In this document: in pieces, positions 1-9,971 of the stretch
Numbering within the stretch: position 1 is the stretch's first letter
Layout of the letters: each line of letters opens with the position of its first letter
Source: Trichosphaerium sp. ATCC 40318
Taxonomy: Eukaryota > Discosea > Flabellinia > Trichosidae
Reading direction: 5' to 3'
Assembly: GCA_038496445.1 (NCBI GenBank)
Contig: JALMLS010000138.1
Span: 62,001-126,000, forward strand
DNA length: 64,000 bases
Notes under the pieces: model-generated
Database searches by the model: none
What the model was told of the DNA's origin: nothing
Seen by the model: only the letters and a program-made list of their open reading frames with translations
Translations under genes and position numbers: made by a program

Positions 1-1305
1 TCACTTGGAATGTTTTTAACGTATGCTACAGTACATAAGTATCATAAAAAATACGTATTCACGTTGAGTGTCAATGCACAAACGCCATTTGTAAGTAAAC
101 AAGTAAATTCCAAAAAAAAATTGAGTGTTCGTAGAAGCAGCTTACCATTATGACCTCTGGTACTTTACAAGTACATTGTTGCAAAAGAATAGGCCAGAAT
201 TCATTTGTGAATGTTGTAATCGTTTGAGGATTTTTTAAAATCAAAGGTGGTAATAGTTGTGTTAGAGACAAGTGAAGCATATCAAGCCTACTCATATCAT
301 TTCCTATTTCCAATATCATATCTACGAATTATTATCAACATAAAAACCTTGTAAGAATGACGACACGTGTAATAACACGTGTCATGATAAAGTTTGTACG
401 AGAGGAGAGCAGAACAGATCCACTAGAATGAAGAACAATTGAATCAAAAAAAAAAAAAAACAAGTTGTTTTTACATCGAGAATTTTACCTTGATATGGTG
501 CTTCATCCGCTCCAATAGACTTATTTAGCAACTCACCAAACCCAACAAAACATCTCAAGAACACTGGCGTCTGTTCTTGGCTGGTAGGTTCCACCAAAGG
601 CCGTTTTTCAAAAATTTGTCGGACTTGTGTTAAATCTGCATTATTGTTAATTACAATTCAAAAAAAACGCGCCAAATGATAACTACGCGTAGCCTTTCGT
701 TTAAGACCCAATTGTGATGATTTTTAACAAAAAGTATTGATTTTTACAAACGTGCCTTGTAATGTAGCGAGTAAATCTTGAGCAAATACGATAGACGAAC
801 TCGCTTCTAGGTGAGACAATAGAGCTACTAGACTGTTCATTACAGATTCTGTAGAAGCCCTATAATGCTATCAGACTATTTCCAAAGCGTGCTAGTACAT
901 AACACCGGCGTCAAAAGCCAAAATAAAATGTTACAACCGCGTTAGGCGCTACTCACCTTAGACTTGGTTCACATAGCAATGGCACCATTCTCCATACGCA
1001 TGGGCCCACTTTCGCAATGCTACGGCAATTTCCAGCATAAGCCACTGTCCAAAACTTCACGCATGTGACAGTTAGTATCAACTCTGCTACGTGCTTTATA
1101 ATATCAACGTCTAGGTATTAATTAAAACCGTTTTAACGCCTATTCTTCGAAAATACAGACCACATCCTTTATCTAGGAAACCAAGCAGTTTAGGAACGTT
1201 TGCCTGTATTACTGAGGCTATTTTCGCGTTCGGTAAGCTATTGGGGCCGTCTTTCAGACACGGCACCATTTCAACGACTATGTTTTCCAACTCTTCAACG
1301 CTCAT
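1..1305 (-). CDS. Transportin-3/Mtr10-like karyopherin (partial)
   Basis: Helical-repeat protein resembling importin-beta family members of the transportin-3/Mtr10 group, which carry SR proteins and other cargo through the nuclear pore with Ran. Proposed exons on the minus strand: 1305-1157, 1054-957, 859-756, 635-489, 321-146, continuing past the window edge. Phases agree at every junction except inside exon 2, where one base appears to be missing near 1000-1015. Family-like stretches are GLFGQWLML, RASTESVMNSLVALL, TPVFLRCFVGFGELLNKS and a TFTNEFWPILL motif like the conserved NFW of this group. The intron before exon 2 has a perfect TACTAAC branch point. The intron after 756 starts with GC. 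Family members have about 200 residues before this point, so the ATG at 1305 may be internal and earlier exons missed. Family assignment is by eye. Confidence 0.55.
362..383. repeat. Perfect CACGTG inverted repeat in an intron
   Basis: Two nine-base arms, GACACGTGT and ACACGTGTC, flank a four-base AATA spacer inside the intron between exons 4 and 5 of the karyopherin-like gene. Each arm contains the palindrome CACGTG, which is unusually common in this window. It could form a hairpin or bind a dimeric factor. No function is shown by the sequence. Confidence 0.7.
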
Positions 1306-1602
1306 ATTTACAACCGTATTGTTTTAGTGTCGCCTGCATATCTCTATCAAAATTAACTTTTTTGACTTTGGTGATTTTTTTTGGCAGAAATTTCGAGTTT
1401 TTTCGGCAATTCTCACCATTCTTTCACTCTGCACTAGAACTATCTGGTTGGGATCAATGTGTTTGTCTCCTACTGAGATTGTCTTAGGTGTAATATTGGT
1501 CTTAAGACCATATTCTGCCTTTTTGTACCAACAAAGTACAAAAAAGTCAATTCAGCGTATTGCTCCAATCAATTAACCGCTTGCATCAAAACTGTTGCTC
1601 TT

Positions 1603-2049
1603 ATGGCTAAGAAACATGATTTGGAAAGCATTTTAGACGAATTTGGCATAGAAAAGTATTATCGCACAATGAAAAACGTAACAACACCTCTAGAGACGTT
1701 GATAAGATACAAACACTACAAAGCAGCTATAAGGTTAGTTCATGCCTACTCAAACAACGGTTTTGCTAGTGCTATTGACATAAGTACGTCTATTACTCCC
1801 CAAGCGCGTAAATTAACGTATTTACAACGTTTAGAGTCATTACTACCAATTATCGTTTCAGCACGCAAAGTTCGTTGGTCAATAAAAGTAGAACTCTTGG
1901 AACTTATGATTCGGGAGCTGGTTGAAGCACATTCTATTTCATTTGAAACAGCAAACTTTATTGTAGAATACGCTTGTAAATCAGGAAAGCTATGGTTTTT
2001 AACGTACGTTATACACAATCTGTTGCCAAATAAACATCCTATCACGTGA
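1603..2049 (+). CDS. Hypothetical helical protein, 148 aa
   Basis: Open frame with a genuine ATG, starting MAKKHDLESILDEFGIEKYY. It is rich in Leu, Ile, Lys and Tyr and looks all-helical, with paired helices such as LIRYKHYKAAIRLVHAYSNN that recall diverged ankyrin or other helical repeats. No catalytic motif, signal peptide or membrane segment was seen. The stop codon lies inside CACGTGA. It sits head to tail with a gene of similar composition (2170-2993); the two could be exons of one gene, but I found no convincing splice pair joining them. I do not recognise the family. The ORF is probably real because the codon use resembles the neighbouring genes. Confidence 0.55.
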   Translation: MAKKHDLESILDEFGIEKYYRTMKNVTTPLETLIRYKHYKAAIRLVHAYSNNGFASAIDISTSITPQARKLTYLQRLESLLPIIVSARKVRWSIKVELLELMIRELVEAHSISFETANFIVEYACKSGKLWFLTYVIHNLLPNKHPIT

Positions 2050-2169
2050 CTTTAAACTTAAAAAAAAAAATCAACTTTTTGGTTTGGTGTCTAGTTGTTA
2101 AGGACACGGGATTTATTCACAACCTTTCGTCATGTTCTAATTACTATTATATTCTAACCATAATACAGT

Positions 2170-2993
2170 ATGATATTAGCAACATTCCAAGAGTTAGGTT
2201 TAATGTGTGAAGATTTTGGTTACGCTAGTAAGTCTATGTTTCCGAGCTAAAGAGGCTGGATTTCTTGGTTTTTTAATAACTATAAACTAGTCACTAAAGA
2301 AGCAACGATTGCATTCTATGCTAATCCTTACCCGCATAAATTTAAAGTAAACTACAATACTATACAACGCATTATGGAAGGGCATCCAAAAGAAGCAGTT
2401 ATTGCTCTAGCTAAAGGGTATATCAAAAATCCATTCAAGATGTCAAAGGTAGATGCTTTTGTAATAGTGTTTGCATTGTTCAAATCATGGTCTTCAACTT
2501 TCTTATTTTTAAATTATCGGTATTGTAACTAACATTAGCTACGTAGCTTCTTACAATCACTGTTCGTAGTCAGAGTGTTGACATGAAATGCATTGAAGCC
2601 ATGTTTCATATTTTGAACAAGCCAAGCAAAGAACTGCCTTGGAATTTTTCATACCGTGGTATGGTTTGTTCATTTGCAAGTCTTATTAATCGCTCTTTGA
2701 TTCCTAAAAACTACTCTAATATAATACATGGAATTCGAGAAGAATTGGGTAAAGAGAAGCCTTTAGAGTGGGCTCTTAAAATGCGCAACACAAACGTTAT
2801 TAACTTTTTACTTTGTTGTGGTGAAAACGCTAAAGATGTTCCTTTCATGCTTGTTGTCGAAACAATAAAGCACTATGATGTTGTACCATATCTGCCATTG
2901 ATATTATCAATGGGTAAGAAACAACGGATTGAAATTGCAACAAGACTGCCTAATGTCAGACTATTATTAAAAGGTAACAAGCTTGTATTGTAG
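2170..2993 (+). CDS. Hypothetical helical protein with a possible 27-base intron
   Basis: Starts MILATFQELGLMCEDFGYA. A TAA at 2248-2250 interrupts the frame. It lies inside GTAAGT...AG at 2228-2254; removing these 27 bases keeps phase and gives SWISWFFNNYKL, so it may be an ultrashort intron rather than a nonsense mutation. A second intron, about 2449 to 2543, ends after a CTAAC branch-like site, and the last exon runs in phase through KCIEAMFHILNK, PLEWALKMRNTNVINFLL and a TAG at 2991-2993. The protein is helical, possibly ankyrin-like (the NTNVINFLL element), and similar in character to the gene just upstream. I do not recognise the family. It may be a decaying copy. Confidence 0.5.
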
Positions 2994-3066
2994 CTAGATG
3001 TAAACTCACATGTTCTTAGATTATTCTCCAATGATGATCCCACCTTTCTCCAAAAATACAACTTAC

Positions 3067-4287
3067 ATGAGTATGTTATCAAACACAGGTACATAATCCT
3101 ATCGTGATCAACATTGTAACCTTCTATAAAGAGAGCAACAAAAAAGACTACATTACACAAGAACTTCCAGTTGAGATCCTCAGTGCCATCACAGACTATT
3201 TGGACTTAATGTCATGGTTTTCGTTTGGTATGACCTGTAAAGGACTTACGTGGCTCCATCAAGATGCTGGTAGACTTCTTCCACATGTAATGTTAAAACC
3301 TCACACTTCAGAACCTGAAGATACGCTGCTAATTCTGAAGAGAGAAATTACTGCACGTTATAATATGTGTAATCTACATGCTAAATATGAATCGTTTGGC
3401 AGTATGCATTTCCTTTCAGGCACGTGATTAATGGCTATTAGATAAGATCAACAGAAAAACAAAGACCTACTTTTTTTTTATGTATTAGTCATCTTTCTTC
3501 GCCGTTTACGCCTATTAATTGATTATTAGCAAATGGTGGGTATTGGAAAATATGCGGAGGTGGTAGATACAAATGTTATGATGTTATGAGAGGGAGGTTG
3601 TTTGAAATAAGTGAGCATAACTACAAGTATGGTCAGTACAAAAACAAGCCAATTTCGTTTTGTGATGATCCTGAAAATTCGGCGCTACTTTGTCATGTTG
3701 ATGGACGTGGTACCATCTCGTTACCGCATGTCTCTTCTATAAGCTTTAAGCATGCAGCTAGATATGAGGATAATCAAGATGAAGTCATTATTTGTGATAT
3801 CTTCAAAACTGAACCAAAGTCAAAGATATCTGTTTATGATATTCAAACAGCAACATGTGTTAATCAGTATGACTTACAAGATAGCTATGTATATATTCCT
3901 ACTTATGACGAGAATACTATTATCGCTCCTTGTAATGATTCAGGTATTGTTGTGGTTGATAGACGCTCAAACAAAAGGGATGTGATGTCATGGGAATCTG
4001 CTTGTTACACACCTGCTACAAAAACACGTGTTACACTTTGTGACAATATCCTTATAATCCATTGTAATATGAAACCTGCAACATACATTGATCTTAGGTA
4101 TAAGAAGTCGCCATTGTATCAAGTAACAGGAGAATGTATTGTGGATACATACAACGGAAAGTATTGGAAGAAAAATGGTACTGTTTTTTTTGACTTTTTT
4201 TTTGAAACTCTCAAAATACCATTATCGTTATTGAATGACAAGCAAGCTATCAAAATATTTATTAGTAAAACTTGTGTTTCTATTTGA
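3067..4287 (+). CDS. F-box protein, about 349 aa
   Basis: Three exons with agreeing phases: 3067-3088, 3132-3401 and 3530-4287. The first encodes only MSMLSNT and is followed by a 43-base intron (GTACAT...AAAG); this model supplies an ATG, which the F-box exon itself lacks. The F-box is at residues 20-50 (ELPVEILSAITDYLD, then MTCKGLTWL), so the protein should bind Skp1 and present substrates to an SCF ubiquitin ligase. The remaining 260 residues hold short beta-like stretches (NGGYWKICGGG, ISVYDIQTATCV, GIVVVDRRSN) that look like a diverged WD- or kelch-type propeller. The domain identity of the C-terminal part is inference. The run of T near 4185 could be an unrecognised intron start. Confidence 0.7.
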
Positions 4288-4899
4288 GATATCACTTAAT
4301 GTCTAAAGGGACTACATTCAGTAAATTGCATTCATGTTTTTTTGTTCTTTTTTTTTTTGGTAACAACTAAATGTTTTGTAGCTCAAGGGACTGTCTTTCA
4401 ATGCTCTGATATAAACAGTGAAATGTGGTGTGGTTTATTTAGAAGTGTTATAAGGGCAGTTCATGGAAATGTTTTATGTACAAGATACGGTATTGGATTT
4501 GTAGTCTTAACCCCCAATTTTGATCTTTTTTAGGTATTGTCAATTTTAATTCAAAAGATGCTCAGTTCAACTCATTTGGAACGAGGTTGTAAATATTACA
4601 TTTGATTTTCCTGTAATTATGTTGCTAGTCACTACAAAAAATAATTGCAGGGAAATCAGAATAAAATAGGAAAGTACCAAATCAACAGTTATACAAGTCA
4701 AAGATTTCTAAGTTCCAAAATCTGAGGTAAAATCCTATGGATTACTGTCATTTGCCACCAAATTCACGGTTTTAAGTATTTTTAAGGGTAGCCTACTATC
4801 CACGTGATTTGGTGTATAAGGTTTTTTGCAACGGGATTGTTTGTTTACATTGTTGTGTTATTGTAAAGATACTCTGTCTTATGTTTGAACTATTGTTAA
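4288..4899 (+). other. No clear gene; possible decayed exon
   Basis: A T-rich tract followed by TTGTAG at about 4380 and an open stretch up to a TTTTTTAG at 4527-4534 looks like the remains of an exon with intron borders on both sides. I found no start codon and no family match. The rest is AT-rich spacer with CACGTGATTT at 4801. Confidence 0.4.
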
Positions 4900-6210
4900 A
4901 TGGCGTGTCTGTTATTATTTGTCGTTGTCTTAATAAGACCTAGCAATGTTGCCCAATTGCGTAAAACTAATATTTCCGGTTGGAATAACTTTCTGGCGAA
5001 AACTTCCTATTGGACACTGTTCAAACGGAAGTTTGGTATTTATACAGAACAATTCCGCTTCTTAGAGTACAGCCGGCGGCTGGCTATAGAAACATGGTCG
5101 CTCATGACGATCAAAAACAGCTCTCTAAAGACCTACCCACTGTTCTACTTGCTAAAATCGTTATTCACTCTGTCGAGTATGCTGAAAACCTTGCAGCAAC
5201 AAATCAACGAACAGAAGGAAGCCATACAGTAACAGGTCAAGGAAGCCATGTAGCAACTATGCAACAAGCGGAAGGACGACCAAAAGTCCATAAAAAGACT
5301 AGAAATGGGGATGAAAACTTATCAACTAGAATTAAAAAGGCTAGATCAAGTTATTAATTTCTTAAAAGCAGCACGCTACAAAACACTTGTAAGCATTGCA
5401 AGAAATACGTATTGTATTTCAAACCACAACCAAGTAAAAAGCAGGATAAATTCTGACCTTAACATTAGACTACAGCTGTTGCCTGTCTGCTTTAATCGAA
5501 AGTCTAGAGAAATAGTGAAGTAGAGTGTAAATATTTTAAATACCTTGGTTCGGGCAATGATTGCGGAGCTCACGTGAGACCAAAGCTGAGTTTGACAAGA
5601 AAATACATCAAATGAATGAACAGCGAGATAAATAGCGAGAACAACTTGAACAAGTAAAGACAGTTATGCTAGTAAATCGTAAAGCCGATAAAGAGCTAGT
5701 GGGCCGACTCGTCAAACGTGCAAGGTTACTTGAGCAAACAGTGCTCCATATAAACTTGTCACAACGATTTCAGACGTTGTCGACCTACATCGAACAAGGT
5801 ACTGCTCTTTGAGTACATTAATACGTTATTGATTGATTTACCTGAGTTCGCCAGTAATTGGAATCAGCTCAAACAAGTCTGGAATAGATCTTTTGCAACA
5901 CTGATGAACGACCCAAAGTTCAAAACTGAGCCCTTGCTTCACCGTGGAGCTGACACTTCAAAATAGTCTGCAGCTAGTAAGCAAAACAAGTTCGTGACGT
6001 ACGCAGACCGTTAGACGCAATAAACGTCTCTCCAAAGCCGTCAGCGCTGTTCTCCGTCTAACGAGTTCAGAAGGCTCTGCAAGCTCATTAAGTGCAATTG
6101 AAACTATAAATTGTAAGATTGAATCTGAAATGAACTCTTTAAATAACATTACCAAGAGTGTATGCACAAATAATATAAAGATAACAGTAGATGTTCGCCA
6201 TTGAATAAGA
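4900..6210 (+). pseudogene. Decayed coiled-coil protein gene
   Basis: Several short open stretches in changing frames read like pieces of one charged, coiled-coil protein: a hydrophobic start at 4900 (MACLLLFVVVLIRP), KQLSKDLPTVLLAKIVIH near 5120, a Gln/Lys-rich part around 5590-5800 (QLEQVKTVMLVNRK, KELVGRLVKRARLLEQ) with an in-frame TAG, LPEFASNWNQLKQVWNRSF near 5845, and a Ser-rich part near 6060. Stops and frame changes separate the pieces, so I call it a pseudogene. I do not recognise the family. Real introns could explain some breaks but not the in-frame stops. Confidence 0.45.
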
Positions 6211-6659
6211 GTTGCTGCAATCGTTGTAGGATGATAGCAACTCCTCCTAGGAAATTAAATTCTTCTCAACTTCACTTGTATCGTTTGAAAGCTCCACACT
6301 GAGCCTAGCGTGTGACACAGCACTATTAAAACAATCAGTTAGAAACCTATGAATAAAGGCTTTGTAGGATAGAAACAAAAATAAAATGCTCAATCAAACA
6401 AAAAAAAGAAAAATTGCTGTTTTTACGTGATTAAAATTGTGTTGTACTATAAAAAAAACACTACGTACGTCTGTATGCTACCTCCATCGCCACCAGTGTC
6501 GTTAGCTGTCAGGTAATACGATGGTAGAGCATCTTGAGCGATAACAAAGCACAAGATAAATAGACAACGAGTAAAGAGCCTGTACCTAAATGCTCGGATC
6601 TTGCTCGGTGGAGGTTTGAGCTACAGGTCTTTGAAAACGTAATCGGCCGATTTTGGGTT

Positions 6660-6895
6660 ACGCATACTTTTCACAAGTATGTTCCAGTTCTTGGTTGGAT
6701 AGAACCGTTGATCTACGTCGGTCAAGCATTGTGTACATCATTTTAGGTCTAGGATACTCGTCTAGACGCTTCTGGGAGAGCTTGAAGACAATGTCGCCAG
6801 TATCAAACGAAGAAAAGTTTCGTTTGTAGCTGTTGTTTTTCAGGTGTTTCATCCTTAGGATTCAACTTACTCTTCTTAGGTGGCTCAGACATCAT
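6660..6895 (-). pseudogene. BTB/KCTD-like N-terminal fragment
   Basis: On the minus strand an ATG at 6895 opens MMSEPPKKSKLNPKDE, then the frame breaks after about 30 codons and continues in another frame as DTGDIVFKLSQKRLDEYP, KMMYTMLDRRRST, ending at a TAA near 6660. GDIVFKLSQKRLDEYP followed by an ML-RR motif resembles the start of a BTB/T1 tetramerisation domain of KCTD proteins, which serve as cullin-3 adaptors. The domain is incomplete and frame-broken. The MSxPKK-type start resembles that of the gene at 34150. Assignment is tentative. Confidence 0.35.
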
Positions 6896-8039
6896 TTTAG
6901 ACGGTCATGATGCGAGCCTGAAGAAGTTGTAAAATTATAACAGACGTACTCTTGCACATCTACAATGTGTTAGTAGAATGTATCATTAAAAAAACTTGAT
7001 TGATTTTTGTCCAAACGGTCGCCTTAAATTCACCAGTTGCTGGTGTGCAAGGTCGTTTACAATGACTTACGAGATTGATGTAGCCATCAGATTGAGTTTA
7101 GAAGAGTTGCGAGCCATGTTGATGGTGTAGAAAATGGTTGTTTGTTGATTTCAATAATAGTCTTTGTGGTATTTATTTTCCGTTTGACTTTTCACGAATT
7201 GTTTACTGTCACGTGTGCATTCAATTAATAGTCAAAGAAAGCAATTTAAGTGAAACTCAGGGTTGGTGATTGATTTTCGCTGCTCATGGCCAGCAGCTGG
7301 CAAAAATTATATGAAGCATGATTAGTACTACGAATTTGTCTCATTTAGCTATTATTGTACCATTTCGTGCACTACCCATCAAGGTTATCACTCAAATAAA
7401 TACTCTGACACATATCGCCAGTAAACATCACCCCATAGATTGTAAGACTGAGATCATCAAATACATTGGTAAGTCATTAGGTTGACAAAAGCTCATTCAA
7501 ACCAAAAAAGCAGAAGAATACAACATCCGACCTTGCTGTACCAGTAAAGCTAATAGTTCATAGTCTTAAACAAGGCAGTTTGCACGTTCAGCTCAAACAG
7601 TATAATGTTGCCCGTAGGATATACGCAAACTACTGCGAAAGATGAGGTGACATGCAATTCTGTTTGAGGGATAAAATTACGGCACGCTTGTTATTATTTT
7701 GATGTTGGGAAAAACAGCGCCTGCTTTTTACTACCGTAAACAACTGGCTCTTAGTGATTTAAGGAATATAGTACAGTCCACGTGGATTGAATTTCTTTTT
7801 ATTAACTGCCAAGATCTAACTGACAATTTGAAACGATTTGATTGTTCTTTGAATTTTCTTGCTTTGTTTTTGCTGAATTTTCTTTTATCTTACACTTTGG
7901 ACAAGTATAAAAATCCACTTATTAGCTGTGCTTCACTTATAGTCATAAAGTTTGGAGTGGACTTTCGTTCAAATTTCCACAGTGGCTAACTATTGAGGCA
8001 ACTATACAACATAAAATACAATATATAACGCTAGATCAT
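6896..8039. other. Spacer with small coding relics
   Basis: No intact gene. A short open piece near 7325-7490 (HLAIIVPFRALPIKVITQIN) ends at a stop, and a piece near 7075-7128 reads EIDVAIRLSLEELRAMLM, loosely like a ubiquitin-interacting motif. An open frame at about 7700-7989 has no convincing start or family features. CACGTG occurs at about 7210 and 7780. Confidence 0.4.
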
Positions 8040-9260
8040 ATGAGCGATATAAACAATTTAAATAGTAAGACAGAGCTCTTAGATATGCCGACAGAGATTC
8101 TTGCTTGTATTTTAGAGAAAGTGACTCAAAGAAGGCATTCAGTCGCATACAGTTGTCGAATATTACTTTCCATCATCCACAATATTGTTGGCTATCACAA
8201 AATCGCAATATCAACTTTAAAAGAAGCAAACGAAATATGTAAACGTCCTGGTAAGTCGCGTTACTATTTGTCTACTCTAATCTTGTACACAATTGCTTCA
8301 ATTGATAAAACTTTTTCTACTTTCATGGCACATGTCATGACCGTTTTACTGAGAAGTTGGCATTTTCGAAATGTTTTTGTTTAACAACTATCTTAGCTGT
8401 CGTAACAGTTATGATTTTTTACGTACAGTTACTTCGGTGCTAATGTTATATTCCAGGTTTTCTGAGAAATACATTCATAATTGTAAAACAAAGTAAAACA
8501 CGTGATGAAGTGGATGACATTGTAGAATCGCTTGGAGGTCTCAATACAGGCGTAGATACTTTATTTAGCAGCAACACAGACATCATTGTTGATAGCATTA
8601 TCAATTACAACAGTAAGCTCAATTGCCCGTTACTTGAAGATTTGCGATGTCGTCATGTTGTACAGTCAATATTCTTGGGTTACACTTCTGTGTCAGATTA
8701 CGGCATATCATCACTTGCTGGCGTTCATACTATATACTTGACAAAAACAAGAGTCACAGATGAAGGTATTAAAGCCATTGCAGGGGTCCATACAATTAAT
8801 ATTTCTTGGAGCCATGGAGTAACAGATGAAGGTTTTTAAGGCTTTGAAAGGAGTTCATAGCATTGAAGTGGTAGGATGTAGATATTTAACAGATGATGGA
8901 CTTAAAGGACTTGCAGGTGCACATACAATCAAAATAGCATATTGTCATGCAATAACAGATCAAGGAATTAAAGAACTAGTGGGTGTTCCTACACTTATGC
9001 TTGCAAACTGTAGTAGAATCACAGATGTAGGTATAGCACCACATGTTGCACGCGCTCATAAAATTGTTATTGAAGACTGTTATGGAGTAACTGGCGATTA
9101 CTTACAACCATTGCAGACAAAAAAAGAAAAAAAACCACAATTGAGCCCAAATGTTGAAGTAATTAACTCAGATCAACCAAATGAGTCAAACATATACAAT
9201 ATTCTCGATCAAGTCGTCACATTAGTTAATAACACCATATTGTGGTTCCTTTCATTGTAG
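8040..9260 (+). CDS. F-box/LRR protein with one frameshift
   Basis: Exon 1 (8040-8250) holds the F-box (LLDMPTEILACILEKVTQRR). An intron GTAAGT...TTCCAG (8251-8456) joins in phase to exon 2, which carries a 24-residue LRR with the pattern GVHTI....(C/W)..VTDEGIKAL. At 8831-8835 five Ts in GGTTTTTAAGG put the frame out by one; with four Ts the repeats run on as FKALKGVHSIEV, LKGLAGAHTIKI and GIKELVGVPTLM to the stop at 9260. The product would be an SCF substrate receptor whose LRR arc binds the target. The break is either a homopolymer sequencing error or recent inactivation. Everything before and after it is intact, so I list it as a gene. It is one of at least four such genes here. Confidence 0.75.
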
Positions 9261-9971
9261 GGAAAAGTTGAGAAAATGAAAGTAGATATTGGAGATAAGG
9301 GTTTATTGGCTACATTATAACAATAAAACAAAATCTGAACTTGTTTTTTGTTGATAAGATCCCGTGCTAGCGTTGAGTTATGTATGGTCCTGGTACACTC
9401 CCGTGTTAGAGCTACAAATACTGAACAGCATGTGTCGTTTCTTTTTATTTAACCATATTATTTTGACCAATAAACAATCATCACTATATGTTCAGCAATG
9501 ACACAAATGTTTTTTACAATACGTTAGATTCACGTGTTTCCTATTGCTTTTTTGCTAGTAAAGAGTCAAAACCAGCAATCTTTATGAGCTATCCTCACGT
9601 GCTAGATTACATTTACCTAAAGCACCTTGACTGTTTGATGTAGATGCAGTCTATACTTTATACTAAAACAGTACAAGTGAGTAGTATGGTATTTTTATTT
9701 CATTGCTTTGTACTCATGCTTGTGTTTTTTTGTTTTTGTTCTGCAGATTTTTTTAACCTGTTTTTTATACAATGTGTTTTCAATGCCAGACAATCTCAAT
9801 CACATTTGTGTATGCGTATTATAATATATGTCTATAATATAGTGTGTAAAATCTTGTTATTTTGTCAAGCTAATCATCTGGAGCAGTATAGTGAATATAC
9901 TGGGTTTTTTTGTACATTTTTTTTTCTTTTGCTGTTGATGCTAACAACGTAATTTTCAACCCTTTAAGCTC
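9261..9971. other. Spacer between convergent genes
   Basis: Lies between the end of the F-box/LRR gene and the stop of the TraB-family gene on the other strand. An open frame from an ATG at about 9643 contains a possible intron (CAAGTGAGT to CTGCAG), but the joined product stops soon and is hydrophobic and T-rich, so I do not call a gene. Two CACGTG sites lie at about 9532 and 9597. Confidence 0.5.

Noticed and set aside
7700-7989. 96-codon frame before the F-box/LRR gene
   Set aside because: Composition is Leu/Phe-rich from T tracts, and no F-box or other domain is visible.
9643-9952. Hydrophobic open frame downstream of the F-box/LRR gene
   Set aside because: T-rich composition explains the hydrophobicity; the spliced alternative stops early and has no family features.
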